A stretch of 64,000 bases of DNA from Nereocystis luetkeana (Eukaryota; Sar; Phaeophyceae; Laminariales; Laminariaceae). Under the pieces are notes generated by a model, which did not search any database, was not told where the DNA came from, and saw nothing but the letters and a program-made list of their open reading frames with translations. The translations under genes and the position numbers were made by a program. Location: assembly GCA_031213475.1 (NCBI GenBank), contig JARUPZ010000004.1, positions 4,969,169 to 5,033,168 on the forward strand, given 5' to 3'. This document shows, piece by piece, positions 1 to 11,129 of this stretch. Numbering within the stretch: position 1 is the stretch's first letter; every line of letters begins with the position of its first letter.

Positions 1-165
1 ACTCAACCGAGTTTTCAAAACGGGCAGCATGTCGGCATATTTTACAAAAGACGCAACGATTTTTCCGAACGAGCATGCCGGGTCTTTTTGCGAAAAACTC
101 ATCGATTATTTGAAACGAACAGTATGCGGGTTCATTTTGCAAAAGGTAGAGTAGGTTTAGCAGTT
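1..165. other. Degenerate repeat DNA, no gene
   Basis: No coding signal is visible. The phrase around 12-50 (Cs and As of an AAACGGGCAGCA motif followed by TTTTACAAAAG) recurs at about 488-526, so this is part of the repeat cluster that fills the left end of the window. Confidence 0.5.
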
Positions 166-454
166 TGGGAGAAGGGATCTTTAGGGATGTTTTTTGCTTG
201 AAAAATGTGTAGCGTGGTCTGCACTTCGGAATCGTCGTCCGCAACTGAGAAATTTCCTGGTTCGATGCAAACTCGGCGCAGCCGCGTTTATGGCGAGTTT
301 TCGCCCGTTTTGGCTGCGGTTTGGGGTCTGGGTTAGGGTTAGGGTTAGTGTTAGGGTTAGAGTCAGGGGTGGGGTTTGGTCTTTGCCCGTACCTTGATCC
401 CAACAGGAACCAAAACACCCGAACAGCCTACCAACCTCAAGATCCCTTCTCCCA
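166..454 (+). mobile_element. TIR element with internal TTAGGG tract, copy 1
   Basis: The element is bounded by perfect 16-bp inverted repeats, TGGGAGAAGGGATCTT on the left and its reverse complement on the right. Inside is a run of TTAGGG telomere-type units at about 328-368. Copies occur at 7677-7960 (same orientation) and 8606-8919 (opposite orientation). It has no coding capacity, so it behaves like a MITE or another small non-autonomous DNA element. No clear target-site duplication was identified by eye. Confidence 0.7.
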
Positions 455-981
455 GGTTGTTAAATGTCCTCAAAAGGTAATACAAGTTTTCGAAACGGGC
501 AGCAAGCCAGTCCATTTTACAAAAGGTGAGGCAAGTGCAATGTGTACGAGGCGCCAGACGCAAAACGGGGCGGGGATGTGCGGTCATATATCTCAGATAC
601 ATGGTACATTTATTTCCGAGTATAAATTGATGCCGGCAGTGCTCAATTGTTCGCGCAGAAGTAGGAGCACGTGCGGCAAATTGTTTCGTTGTCTCCGTAC
701 GAACACCAAAACAAGGGTGCCCAACGACGGGAGCAGGCACCGTGCTATTAATATAATACACGAGTACGAGTATAGCATCTACCCTACGATTATTATAGTA
801 TGTATCATGCCGAGGCACGACACATGATTGCAATTAATCATGTTCCAGTATTTCTGCGGTATGTACTTGAAATCCCGTTCAATCGAGCAAAGGTTCCCAC
901 GAACGACAGAGAAAGAAAGAGGTGCGTACCACTGACTCTAACTACTCGTATTATATACTACTAACACTTAGTAGACTACTT
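455..981. other. Non-coding stretch
   Basis: The two overlapping ORFs here (about 320-830, both strands) have no recognisable domain and read across the TIR element, so I treat them as chance. Nothing else is recognised. Confidence 0.4.
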
Positions 982-1272
982 GGCAGCACTTCAGACAGCA
1001 TCCGCTGTAGTCAGCAGCCACGAGTTGGTTAGTGGTGGGAACGGGGGTACTCTTCTATGTTATAGTTGAGAGGATATACCCGCGGCCATGTTAGTTAAGT
1101 TTTGCACATTGGTTTTATCTTGTGTGCGCTTTTTCCGTCTCGTGTATTTTGAGGCAGCCGAATTTTCGTTTTTTTTTTTTTTTTTTTTTTCGGATCTTCC
1201 TAGGGCTCCAGCACCTTTGTGTGACCACGGACTCCTTCGTCAGAGAGTTAATGTGAGAACAACAACAAACAA
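982..1272. repeat. Left arm of a large inverted repeat
   Basis: This arm is the near-exact reverse complement of 6742-7030. It holds a poly-T run near 1170-1190 and ends in a TTAATGTGAGAACAACAAC motif. The arms differ by small indels, mainly in the homopolymer. They could be two inverted copies of one dispersed element or the ends of a larger foldback element. The motif at the inner end is shared with sequences at about 5710, 5830, 5950 and 6250. Confidence 0.7.
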
Positions 1273-1549
1273 TAGGAGATACATAAGGCTCTCATCTAGC
1301 TACTGTAAAAAGTAGGCCTTTCTTGGATCATCGTCAGAAATCGACTTTGTCAGGAGGGCGATCGCACCGGCGGAAACAAACGGAAAGAGAGGGTGCAGCC
1401 CAAAAAGTAGTACATGTAAAAAAATAATATTGACTCGGAACTAAAAACAAATAGAAAGCCTCTCACGATGATGCTCACAGGATAACAAGATAGAAGAAGC
1501 CTGTTTGAAGCAGGTCAGGTGCGTCTCGCTCAGCTGTGACCAGTGTTGC

Positions 1550-2330
1550 TGACGACGCCAAATGTGAAGGGGTTACCTACAGTACTGAGCTATACGGGTA
1601 AAAAATCGATCGATTACCCAGCCCAAGGTATTCCTTATAACACTTTCCCCCTCTCTCTGTGAACGGCGGGGTCTTTGGGGCGTCGGATGTGTATACGCCC
1701 GTACGCTGGCCTACCCTCTTCGTTTCATTATCAGGGGATCCAGTGAGATGTGTTTTTTTGTAGGTATGGACGCGCAAGCCTTTCTGTAGAAGAAAGGTTC
1801 GAAGTGAGGTTCGAACTCGTGACCTGGACGACGTCAAATAAATGTGAAGGTGTTACCTACTGAGCTATAAAGGTAAAAGGTCGATCGATTACCCAGCCCA
1901 AGATAATCTTTATAACACTCTCCCCCCCTCAAACGGCGGGGTCTTTGGGGCGTCGGAACCGTATACATCCGTACGCTGATCTACCCGCTTCGTTTCATTA
2001 CCTGGGGAACAAGGGAGATGTGTGTGTGTGTGTGTTTTTTTTTGTGTGTGTGGGATTTCTCGGTGATTTTAATCGCCTCCCGAGCACCCAATCTCATTCC
2101 GGGTCTATCAACAATCTTCACGTTCTGGTCCTGTTTGTGACGTTCGTATACTACTTGCACTGCATTCGCTGCTCGAGTAAAAAACACATCTCCCTGGTTC
2201 CCCAGGTAATGAAACGAAGCGGGTAGGTCAGCGTACGGATGTATACGGTTCCGACGCCCCAAAGACCCCGTCGTTCAGAGGGGGGGAGGGTGTTATAAGG
2301 ATTGCCTTGGGCTGGGTAATCCTTATAACA
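1550..2330 (-). mobile_element. tRNA-derived SINE-like units and foldback
   Basis: Two direct units (about 1550-1760 and 1838-2022) share an AATGTGAAGG...TTACCTAC head and a GGCGGGGTCTTTGGGGCGTCGG body. A third, inverted unit lies at about 2182-2315, making a foldback with a 2023-2181 loop. On the minus strand a pol III box A (TAGCTCAGTAGG, about 1856-1867) and a box B-like GAGTTCGAACCTC (about 1806-1818) are spaced as in a tRNA. No full cloverleaf was found, so I call SINE debris, not a tRNA gene. Confidence 0.55.
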
Positions 2331-2335
2331 ATAAT

Positions 2336-2880
2336 ACCACGTCCCCGAAAGTTGCGGGGGCATTCCACATGAAGAGTATTTGTTGTTGTTCTCACATTTA
2401 CTCATCACCACAATACAATCAATGCAGTTCGTGGTCGCAGGACAGGCTCCAATAGCTCTGGAGTGGAAGAAATACGTCGGAAAACCCCCCCAACATAACT
2501 CGCCAACGATACAGAGACCATCAGCAAGGACATACTTCCTCGTGGAGAACAAAACAAGAAAAAAAAACGATAACTGCCTCTCTCGTGATCAATCGTGATG
2601 GTGTGCGCGCCGGTCATAGGTCTACGTGTGTGTGCCGTCCCGCCGCCGTTCGTCATGGCCGCCTCATCGCCTTAGCCCAATCCGCCAGCTCCTTTCCACG
2701 TGCTCTCGTTGCCGCACCCTTCCGATCGGTTCCTCTGCTCTCCCGTCCAGAGAAACAAATGTTTTCTCGCACTTACTTGCAGTTCAGATCTGAAAAAACA
2801 AAAAAAAATCGCGCAGGGTGAGTTCAATCCGTTTTTCCCTCCGCTCGTCGACGCTACGTCTCCCTCCTCCTTCGTCGTCG
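2336..2880. repeat. Dispersed repeat, partner of 7227-7650
   Basis: The stretch at about 2540-2880 matches about 7325-7650 in direct orientation, and 2336-2380 resembles 7227-7275. Shared landmarks are CTCTCGTGAT, GCCGCCTCATCGCC-like sequence and CAGTCTCCCTCCTCC-like sequence. ORFs in several frames are low-complexity and conflict, so nothing supports a gene. Confidence 0.55.
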
Positions 2881-3025
2881 AATCCAGCCTCCTACCGGCG
2901 CAATATACAGTGTCGTAGTGTGGCCTGTGGTGGCGGCTGCCTCCCAGCACGTACATCCCGACTGGGCATTGCTGCTCTGCCGCAGCTGCCTAAAAAATAC
3001 GCGCGAATAGTAGGTCTTCTTTTTG

Positions 3026-3716
3026 TTTCACTATTTCACAGATTGTGTATGTCGTGCCTGTCGTATCTACTATGATGCCATGGCTTTGCTTTGCCCACTG
3101 CAGTGCTTACTGCACACGTGGCAACGTAGTATCTCTGTGTGTGTGTGTGTTCTTCACATTAAACCGTTCTTTCTACCCGTCGACATCCAGCACAACCAGT
3201 GTCCGTGCCGATTCTTCAATCCTAGAAGAGATACAAGTTCTGTGGTCACAAAGCTACGCCACAGAGATACTACGTTGCCACGTGTGCAGTGTGAACTGCA
3301 GTGGGCAATGCAAAGCCATGCCATCATACTAGATACGACAGGCACGACATACGCAATCTATGAAATAGTGAAACGAAAAGAAACAATCAAAGAGAAAACA
3401 AAAACAAGGTAGACAAATCGAAAGAGAAGAAGAAGAAAAATGAAAGCAAAATCTAAGAGAAACAATCTGTCGTGCCCCCCCCCCCGCAGGCGAGGTGGCC
3501 AACACTTGAAAAAGAACGAGCTGGAAAAAAGAAGAAATAACAAAAAACACCACTGCTTGTGAACAGAGTAAGACAAAGAACCAAGGAGAAATGTGGAGTA
3601 GCTTTGTGACCACAGGACTTGTATTTCTTCTGGGATTGGAGAATCGGCACGGACACTGGTTGTGCTGGATGTCGACGGGCAGAAAGAACGGTTTAATGTG
3701 AAGAACACACACACAC
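3026..3716. repeat. Nested foldback repeats
   Basis: The stretch 3026-3138 is inverted at 3260-3378, and 3136-3262 is inverted again at about 3598-3716. The two foldbacks therefore share their middle segment. ORFs on both strands encode near-identical peptides because of this symmetry, which argues against real coding. Confidence 0.65.
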
Positions 3717-3789
3717 GCCTGACGCACCACGTACGACCCAACTCTACTGCGACCTGAGCCTCGTGGCCTCACGCAGAAGCAAGAAGGTA

Positions 3790-4340
3790 TCACTCCTTGA
3801 GGGTGAGTCTGGCCTTACACCCGCCAGAAATACCTACCCCTCTCGAAATAAGCCTGATAGGGCATGCCTCACAGCATGCCTTGCCAAGGCAACGAGGGGA
3901 ACGGACGTATATATTGTATCGTAATATAGGTGCAAGGTTTGTGGCACGTACGGGCAGAGACGTATATACTTCAAGTCTATGATGCTGCACGCACCCACAG
4001 CAGTGCTCTTGGTTCTTAAATCGAGAGTGGAAGACGACCGACCTTTCTTTTAACAATACGTTCTTATGTGGTCCGTCGTTTGGGGACGAATTGTGTTTGA
4101 GCCAAAACGAAACCGTTGTATATACCCCGAAATAACTTTCTTTGATGGTGGTGGTGAGTGAGGGTTTTAGACCCGTGAGTTTGGGACTGACTTTACAGCC
4201 GAGATCACCTCTTTCCCGGTATACATACATATAATACGTCATACGTACGGGATATTCGATACCTGGTACTCGTATAACATTTCTACACGTATACCATATA
4301 CATACGAAGGGGCCTTAGTTGACGTACAGTAGTACTGCCG
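3790..4340. other. Non-coding stretch
   Basis: Nothing recognisable except one TACCTGGTA motif at 4260-4268 and scattered TATAC-rich sequence. A 150-codon minus ORF has no domain signature. Confidence 0.4.
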
Positions 4341-4687
4341 GTCGCCCCGGTGGTTCAAGTGGTTAACCTCGAATTCTACTTGCTTGAGTCCTGGGTTCGA
4401 GCCCTAGGAGGGTCGGACTTTGACTTTATTTGCAAAAATAAAAAAAAGGGATTCAATTGTTGAGAGCGCCTTGCAGCGTGGGTAGGCACAATTCGATGCG
4501 AATCGACGAGGGAAGAAAAGGCTGAAATCTTCTCGCGATAAAAAATGAAGGCACGTACCGTAGCGGGAAGGGGGGAGAAGAGCCTGCTATGTGACCCCGG
4601 ATCTGAGTTACGAGTTGGAAGGAGAGAGAGAAGAAGATGTGCGAAGATAATGAATGGGATGGAAAAAAAAAAAAAAAAAAAAAAAAA
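4341..4687 (+). mobile_element. tRNA-derived SINE, full copy A
   Basis: The 5' head is tRNA-like, with pol III box A TGGTTCAAGTGG at 4351-4362 and a perfect box B GGTTCGAGCCC at 4394-4404. A unique body follows and then a ~25-nt poly-A tail. Inverted copies lie at 6396-6672 (head lost) and 8241-8581 (full). The head-body-tail layout and the multiple copies fit a SINE better than a functional tRNA. Confidence 0.75.
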
Positions 4688-4689
4688 GT

Positions 4690-5640
4690 ACCACCAGATC
4701 CAGATGCATATTCCTCTTTGCATAATATATACCAGGTATTACTTTACCCCTCTTTTGGACACGACATCAACCGGCCCATCAGCGCGGCTATAGATACCAT
4801 TTTGTGTGGTTTCAACTCAATTCTGAGGAGCCTTCCAGCCTAATCTGCAACTACTATATTCAGCGGTGCGGCTACCGCCCCCACTTTTTCACACTACGTT
4901 ATGGGGATAGGAGAGGCTCGGTCAACTCTAGATTATCAACCCGTACTTACCTGGGAAAACAAGTAAGTACGCAATCCGCGTTTGGCCCTGAGTTTGGGTC
5001 GCGACCACTATCCTGCGGCTGCAACCCGACTGTTCCTTCCGGCGGAAGACAGCGCATATTCGTTGATAGTTCCCGCCCCTCCCTCTCACTGCATGACTGC
5101 GCGGTGACGAGACTACCATCAAAAGGTATGTATTGTATGTGTGATGTGTCGTTTTTCCAGGAAACGTCGACTGGCAGTAGCTGCAGCACTTTTATACATA
5201 CATGCTCTCCCTTCTTTGGGACCCAAGTAACTAGCACGGTACCATCTGGGCAACTTTGCGTGTCTGTGTGCTCCAGTGCCTGCCTTTCGTATTTTCTTTC
5301 CCCCCCGCCCGTGATTAAGGCTTTTTTGTCCCTTTTTTTCATTTTTCTTTCATTCCCGTTTGTACCTCGTTGTGTCTTTGCTAGTATGGTCCGTTTTGCC
5401 TTTTTTTGCGTTTTGCTATCTGCTTGTGTTTTTGTTTTGTTTTGTTTTTTTTTGCTTCGCTTCATCTTCTTTTTTAGGTTTTTGTCTGCTATTAGTGTTT
5501 CGTTTTTGTTTTTTTTTGCTACGCTTCATCTACTTTTTAAGGTTTTTGTCTGCTATTATTAGTCTCCTTTTTGCTTCCCTGGTGTCCGTAGTGGTGGAGT
5601 GCGTACGCTTGTGTTTTTGTTTTCGCCTCTGTTTTACTTG
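4690..5640. other. Non-coding, pyrimidine-rich 3' part
   Basis: No gene is recognised. Positions 5280-5640 are strongly T-rich on the plus strand, with an internal duplication (TGCTTCGCTTCATCT-like and TGCTACGCTTCATCT-like). The long plus-strand ORF there is Phe-rich low complexity. Confidence 0.4.
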
Positions 5641-6262
5641 AGGTATTTCTTCCACTCCCGAGTTATTGGAGCCTGTCCTGCGACCACGGGCTGCATTGTA
5701 TTGTGAGTTAATGTGAGAACAACAACAGGGTACCGCAGTTGCAGCCGTTGGTTAGTTTGCACGTTTGGGTAGTAGTACTGATACACTACGTGTTAGATAG
5801 TACGACACTACTATACCTATATGGTTGTTGTTGTTCTCACATTAACTCACAATACAATGGAGTCCATGGTCGCAGGACAGGCTCCAATAACTCTATGTAT
5901 ATATACAACTATCTATGCAAAGTATTCATAAATACCTGATTTTGTTTGTTGTTGTTGTCCTCACATTAACTCACAATTCAATACAGTCCGTGGTCGCAGG
6001 ACAGGCTCCAATAACTCTGGAGTGGAAGAAATACCTCAAGTAAAAACAGAGGCAAAAACAAAAACCAAGCATACAATACGCACTCCATTACTGCGGACAC
6101 CAGGGAAGCAAAAATGAGACTATTTAAGTAATACCAGGAACAGGTACTGCTTAATTTACTTGACCGATGTTTTTGTACACCCGTAAGTACCAGGTACCTG
6201 GTAGACCACACCTACCTTTGTATGACACGGACTCCTTCGTCAGAGTGTTAATGTGAGGACAA
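5640..6262. repeat. Cluster of TIR-like repeats (TGTGAGAACAACAACA family)
   Basis: Copies at about 5650-5729 (minus sense), 5823-5895 and 5948-6030 (plus sense) share a GGAGCCTGTCCTGCGACCA core and end in TTAATGTGAGAACAACAACA or its complement. The first two form an inverted pair around a ~95 bp spacer, as expected for a small TIR element. A related copy lies at about 2385-2470. Confidence 0.55.
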
Positions 6263-6395
6263 CAAACAAAGAATGTACATGTATGTATACTTGGGGTTGG
6301 TCGATAATTTCTCCAACTTCGCTTGACTGTCCAGCAACCGGTATCGCTGCTTCCTCCGTATTATGGAGACCTTCCTCTCCAGAGTTGGTTCTTCC

Positions 6396-6672
6396 GTTTT
6401 TTTTCTTTTTTGTTTTTTATCCCATTCATTATCTTCGCACATCTTCTTCCCTCTCTCCTTACCACTCGTAACTCAGATCCGGGGTCACATAGCAGGCTCT
6501 TCTCCCCTCGTCCCGCTACGGTACGTGCCTTCATTTTTATCGCAAGAAGATTTCAACCTTTTCTTCCCTCGTCGACTTGCATCGAATTGTGCCTACCCAC
6601 GCTGCAAGGCGCTCTCAACAATTGAATCCTTTTTTATTTTTATTTTTGCAAATAAAGTCAAAGTCGGACCCA
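6396..6672 (-). mobile_element. SINE copy B, 5'-truncated
   Basis: This is the reverse complement of the body and tail of the 4341-4687 SINE, including the poly-T (tail) near 6396. The match stops inside the tRNA-like head, just before box B, so this is a 5'-truncated insertion, the usual outcome of reverse-transcription-driven insertion. Confidence 0.65.
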
Positions 6673-6741
6673 CCTGGTATGTGCAGGGCTGACGACCACA
6701 TCACGGTTGTGCAGAAGGTGTTTCGCCAATCTTCCCATACT

Positions 6742-7030
6742 ATTGTTGTTGTTGTTGTTCTCACATTAACTCTCTGACGAAGGAGTCCGTGGTCACACAA
6801 AGGTGCTGGAGCCCTAGGAAGATCCGAAAAACAAAAAAAAAAACGAAAATTCGGCTGCCTCAAAATACACGAGACGGAAAAAGCGCACACAAGATAAAAC
6901 CAAAGTGCAAAACTGAACTAACATGGCCGCGGGTATATCCTCTCAACTATAATATAGAAGAGTACCCCCGTTCCCACCACTAACCAACTCGTGGCTGCTG
7001 ACTACAGCGGATGCTGTCTGAAGTGCTGCC
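6742..7030. repeat. Right arm of the large inverted repeat
   Basis: Reverse complement of 982-1272. The outer end reads GCTGTCTGAAGTGCTGCC, matching GGCAGCACTTCAGACAGC at the outer end of the left arm. Confidence 0.7.
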
Positions 7031-7226
7031 TGCACCGTACGAAACGCACGGTAGTCGTGAAAACGAAAGAGGAACACACCTGCCTGCTATCTGGAGTGCT
7101 GTCAGAGTGAAGACTCGCGGATATGCAGTGAAAAAAGGAGCAATCGAACCTTACTACCATACGAATATCAACGATCGCCATCTCTTCCTGGACTGTCTGA
7201 CACAAAAAGGTGCAGCACAGTTATGA

Positions 7227-7650
7227 TACCACGTCCCTGATAATTGCGTAGGTTATTCCCCATGAAGGGTATACAACTCGTTAAACTACGAAGACCAGTG
7301 ACGAGTACCGGTAGATACTATTCTGCCTCGTGAAAAACAATACCAGGAAAAAACAAAGTATGACTGCTTCTCTCGTGATGATAGTGTGCGCGCAAATCAT
7401 GGGTCTCCATGCACCGTCTTCCTGCCGCTCTTCATGGCCGCATCATCGCCTTGGCCCAATCCACCCGCTCCTTTCCGCGTGCACTCGTTGCCATTCCCTT
7501 CCAGTCGTTTCCCTTTCTCCGTCATCCTGAAAAACAAAATGCTCCTCGCACTTGCTGTTCTGATCTGGGAAATAAAAATTCTCGCGCAGGGGGAGGTCAA
7601 TCCGTCTCTTCCCCGCACGTCGACGCTCAGTCTCCCTCCTCCCTCGTATA
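7227..7650. repeat. Dispersed repeat, partner of 2336-2880
   Basis: Direct copy of the stretch at 2336-2880. Point differences and indels are scattered, so the pair is old. No coding claim is made. Confidence 0.5.
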
Positions 7651-7676
7651 TATGCCGGAGAGTAGGTTTAGCAGTT

Positions 7677-7960
7677 TGGGAGAAGGGATCTTTAGGGATG
7701 TTTTTTACTTGAAATATGTGTAGCGTGGTCTGCACTTCGGAATCGTCGTCCGCAACTGAGAAATTTCCTGGTTCGATGCAAACTCGGCGCAGCCGCGTCT
7801 ATGGCGAGTTTTTTACCCGTTTTGGCTGCGGTTTGGGGTCAGGGTTAGGGTTAGGGTTAGGGTTAGAGTCAGGGGTTGGGTTGGGTCTTCGCCCGTACCT
7901 TCATCCCAACAGGAACCAAAACACCCGAACAGCCTACCAACGTAAAGATCCCTTCTCCCA
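7677..7960 (+). mobile_element. TIR element with internal TTAGGG tract, copy 2
   Basis: Same 16-bp terminal inverted repeats as copy 1 and a cleaner TTAGGG run at about 7839-7878. The right terminus is followed by a duplicated CCCAGATTGTTAAAGGTCCT phrase up to about 8000. Confidence 0.7.
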
Positions 7961-8240
7961 GATTGTTAAAGGTCCTCCCCAGATTGTTAAAGGTCCTCGG
8001 ACTAATGATGGAGAGACTCGCCCTATGTGCAGGAGGACCGGCGGTCTGCACAAATCTTTGTGGAAGATGTATCGGTCAAGGCTGGTATTTCGGGAGCCCG
8101 GTTGTTTTTCAGAGAACCGCAACCAAAACAGGCGGTGGAGCTGCGCGCCTGCCCCCGCCGACCTCGAGCCACCCAAGGGTTTGTGGATAGGGTGAGGGTG
8201 AATGCTACCTAGGGTCTCGTTGTTTGGGCCGACGTGTCTT

Positions 8241-8581
8241 TTGTTGTTTTTTTTGGTCATCCCATTTATTATCTTCGCCCATCTTCTTCTCTCTCTCCTC
8301 CCAACTCGAAACTCAGATCCGGGGTCACATAGCAAGCTCTTATCCCCCTTCCCGATACGGTACGTGCCTTCATTTTTATCGCGAGAAGATTTCAGCCTTT
8401 TCTTCCCTCGTCGACTCGCATCGAATTGTGCCTACCCACCACGCTGCAAGGCGCTCTCAACAATTGAATCCTTTTTTTTTTTATTTTAGCTAATAAAGTC
8501 AAAGGTCCGACCCACCTGGGGCTCGAACCCAGGACTCAAACAAGTAGAATTCGAGGTTAACCACTTGAACCACCGGGGCGT
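8241..8581 (-). mobile_element. SINE copy C, full length
   Basis: Inverted full copy of the 4341-4687 SINE with box B (GGGCTCGAACCC in plus sense, about 8519-8530) and box A (CCACTTGAACCA, about 8561-8572) both retained, and a poly-T (tail) at the low-coordinate end. Confidence 0.7.
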
Positions 8582-8605
8582 CCGGCATGAGGACCTTCAA
8601 CAATC

Positions 8606-8919
8606 TGGGAGAAGGGATCTTCACGTTGGTAGACTGTTCGGGTGTTTTGGTGGATCTTTAGGTTGGTAGGCTGTTCGGAAGTTTTGGTTCCTGTTGGGAT
8701 GAGGGCACGGGCGAAGACCCAACCCAACCTCTTACTCTAACCCTAACCCTAGCCCTGACCCCAAACCGCAGCCGAAACGGGCCAAAACTCGCCATAAACG
8801 AGGCTACGCCGAGTTTGCATCGAACCAGGAAATTTCTCAGATGCGGACGATGATTCCGAAGTGCAGACCACGCTAAACATGTTTCAAGTAAAAAACACCC
8901 CTGAAGATCCCTTCTCCCA
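8606..8919 (-). mobile_element. TIR element with internal TTAGGG tract, copy 3
   Basis: Inverted copy of the element at 166-454, bounded by the same 16-bp TIR. The telomere-type tract is read as CCCTAA at about 8735-8760. It sits about 25 bp from SINE copy C. Confidence 0.7.
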
Positions 8920-11070
8920 AACTGCTAAACCTACTCATTAGTCCATCAGTTCTTCCAATTAATTTTGGAATTTTCAGCAGCATACCACGACTGTCCCGAT
9001 TAAGATCGATCTACCGTATAAAGTTCGCCGAAAGCAGAACTCGCAGTACCAAGCCTCGTGAATACCTGGTACTTCAGTAAGTATGCGCAGTCTCATCAAA
9101 GATTCAATAGACACGTTTAGTACCAGGTGGTACACGTTTTTCGTATACGATCGTACGAGATCAGTGCTGCATATTTTAATACATCGAAAACACACAAAAA
9201 ATGCAGCTCATCGAGAGTAAAACAGAGTGCACGTAATGACATATAACCCGTTTTTCTTGATAATATATACCAGGTATATAGTAGTAGACCTTCCGTGTAT
9301 CGCACCCCAAACGAACGCGTCTACCAGTCCGGTCGAAAATATAAGCCTGATTTGGAAAAACCGAAATATAAGCCTGATTTGAAAGTACACTATAATCAAG
9401 TGAAACAGTCGAATTGAAGGAAGGACAGCATTCAGAAGGCATTTTTCTTTGGGGGGGGTTGAAAAAAAATCCGGGGTGGCCAGGGGATGCCTGGATACCA
9501 TCCCCGGGTTTTTCACAAATATCATCAATTTTTGCCATGATGAGGCGATTTTTTTTTTTAATTACCAATGCTGCAAGCATTTTAAACCTGGCCGGGTAAT
9601 GAATCTTTATACCCCGTATTATTCGCCAGGTACTACTATGTACCCTGTGTACAATATGAAGTATTCCAGGTACTACTATAAGAGTACTACTGCCGTACTG
9701 TAAGAAGTTATCGTGTCACCGTTTTTTTTTTGTAGGTACTACCGATGGTTATATTTTGGAAAGACCCAGGAAAACGATAGCAACCAACGTTTTTTCCAAC
9801 GATACCTCGAGTAAAACGCATCATCAGCTTTTTAATTGTTACGAGTAGTACTTACCTGGGAAGTTTTTGTTCCGTAAAAATCCAATTTACACTCAAACTT
9901 TGATATTGGTAACCTCAACGAAACATCTACATCTCATACACTCAGAAGAACTCATTTTCGACACGGTATGTACGGTGTTGTTTTGATGAGCACCTGCTAT
10001 GTTCTCACGATCACCATCCAAGTTTTTTGTGCCGAACATTATGATTTTTTTATTGCGTTTTTTTTGTACCCGTTTTTGTTTCAAATTTTACCCGCCCTGT
10101 ACTCTGTACACTAGCCCGCCAGAAACACTTCAACATCACGTCTACAACATACTCTGTTTTTTCTGAGTGCGTGAAGTTCTTTAATTAATTGCAGAAACGG
10201 TTTTTTTGAATGTGTACCGAAGTTTTATTTCGAGGCCACTTATTTTGCTGTCGGGTTCGCAGTCAGCTAAACAAACATAATCTGTACGTTCGCATGAGTT
10301 TTTGCCCCGAAAATGCTAGAAAGGGGTCTTCCTCTCCTCGTAATGTGCCCCGATATTTCTCCAATAATATCTATCTGGGAGCATTTCTCGCTCTTCTTGC
10401 AGGTGGTACCCAGAATCTGATACAGAAATCCCCATCCGCACGTTTGCGATCAAACTGCGTAAAGCACGATCATCATCCAAAACTCTGCTGGGATCGATTT
10501 TTTTTTTTTTTTTTTTTGTATTTTTCGACCCGATCTTCGATCAACGATCGTAATCGTTTTCACCTTAATATTCAATCGAAGACGTGCAGACAGACGGCGA
10601 TTTCTTGCAACCTTCCCCCTCGAGAAGCGGTCTAGATAGACCTGGGAGAGAAGTGGGACACATTTCATTTTGAGGCGAGAAATAAAAAATATCAATTTCC
10701 AACATTGCCCGGTGCCAAAGCTCATCATGCGGACGTGCTCAAAGGGACGTTAATAACCTGAGTGCGAGTCCAACGGTGTAACACTAAGGATGCCACAAAG
10801 AAGGGTAAAAAAAACAAAGAAAATCAAAGAACCGGTAATTATCGAGAAAACAGTATTGGGCTTCACCGGAAAAAAAAAACGGCGGCCAAATTGTCCCCTT
10901 GTTTTATATATGGTACTGTCGCCGATGCCGTTCCGTTTTTGTTTCGATAGGGGTTTAGATGAAGAATACCGACGGAAGAATGATACATGATGTGCATTGC
11001 TTGGTTGGTAAGTAGTGCTCTATTTGTTGTCTCCATGTATATACTACGTTGAATTATTATTATTATTATT
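8920..11070. other. AT-rich non-coding stretch
   Basis: No gene is recognised. It holds several TACCAGGTA or TACCTGGTA motifs (9063-9071, 9268-9276) and related CCAGGTACTACTA phrases near 9627 and 9667, and a poly-T run at about 10498-10517. The 141-codon ORF at 10210-10635 contains a homopolymer-encoded Phe tract and no domain. Confidence 0.4.
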
Positions 11071-11127
11071 TCTCTTGCCATCCGACAATGTGCAGCATGA
11101 TCTTCAACATGGATCACTCATAACTTT
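11071..11127 (+). repeat. 57-bp repeat, near-identical to 46220-46276
   Basis: This stretch differs from 46220-46276 by one base as read by eye. A diverged relative with extra 3' match is at about 12759-12820. All are preceded or followed by simple ATT or GAAAG sequence. It may be the end of a dispersed element. Confidence 0.6.
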
Positions 11128-11129
11128 CC

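Noticed and set aside
328..368. True telomere or chromosome end
   Set aside because: Short TTAGGG runs are inside a TIR element that is repeated in both orientations, so they are interstitial.
4341..4412. Functional tRNA gene
   Set aside because: Box A and box B are present, but no full cloverleaf was found and the segment is the head of a multi-copy SINE with a poly-A tail.
4804..5562. 252-codon plus-strand ORF
   Set aside because: Its 3' half is Phe/Ser/Leu low complexity from T-rich DNA, and the 5' half overlaps unrelated minus ORFs.
10210..10635. 141-codon ORF
   Set aside because: Contains a homopolymer-encoded Phe run and no recognisable domain.
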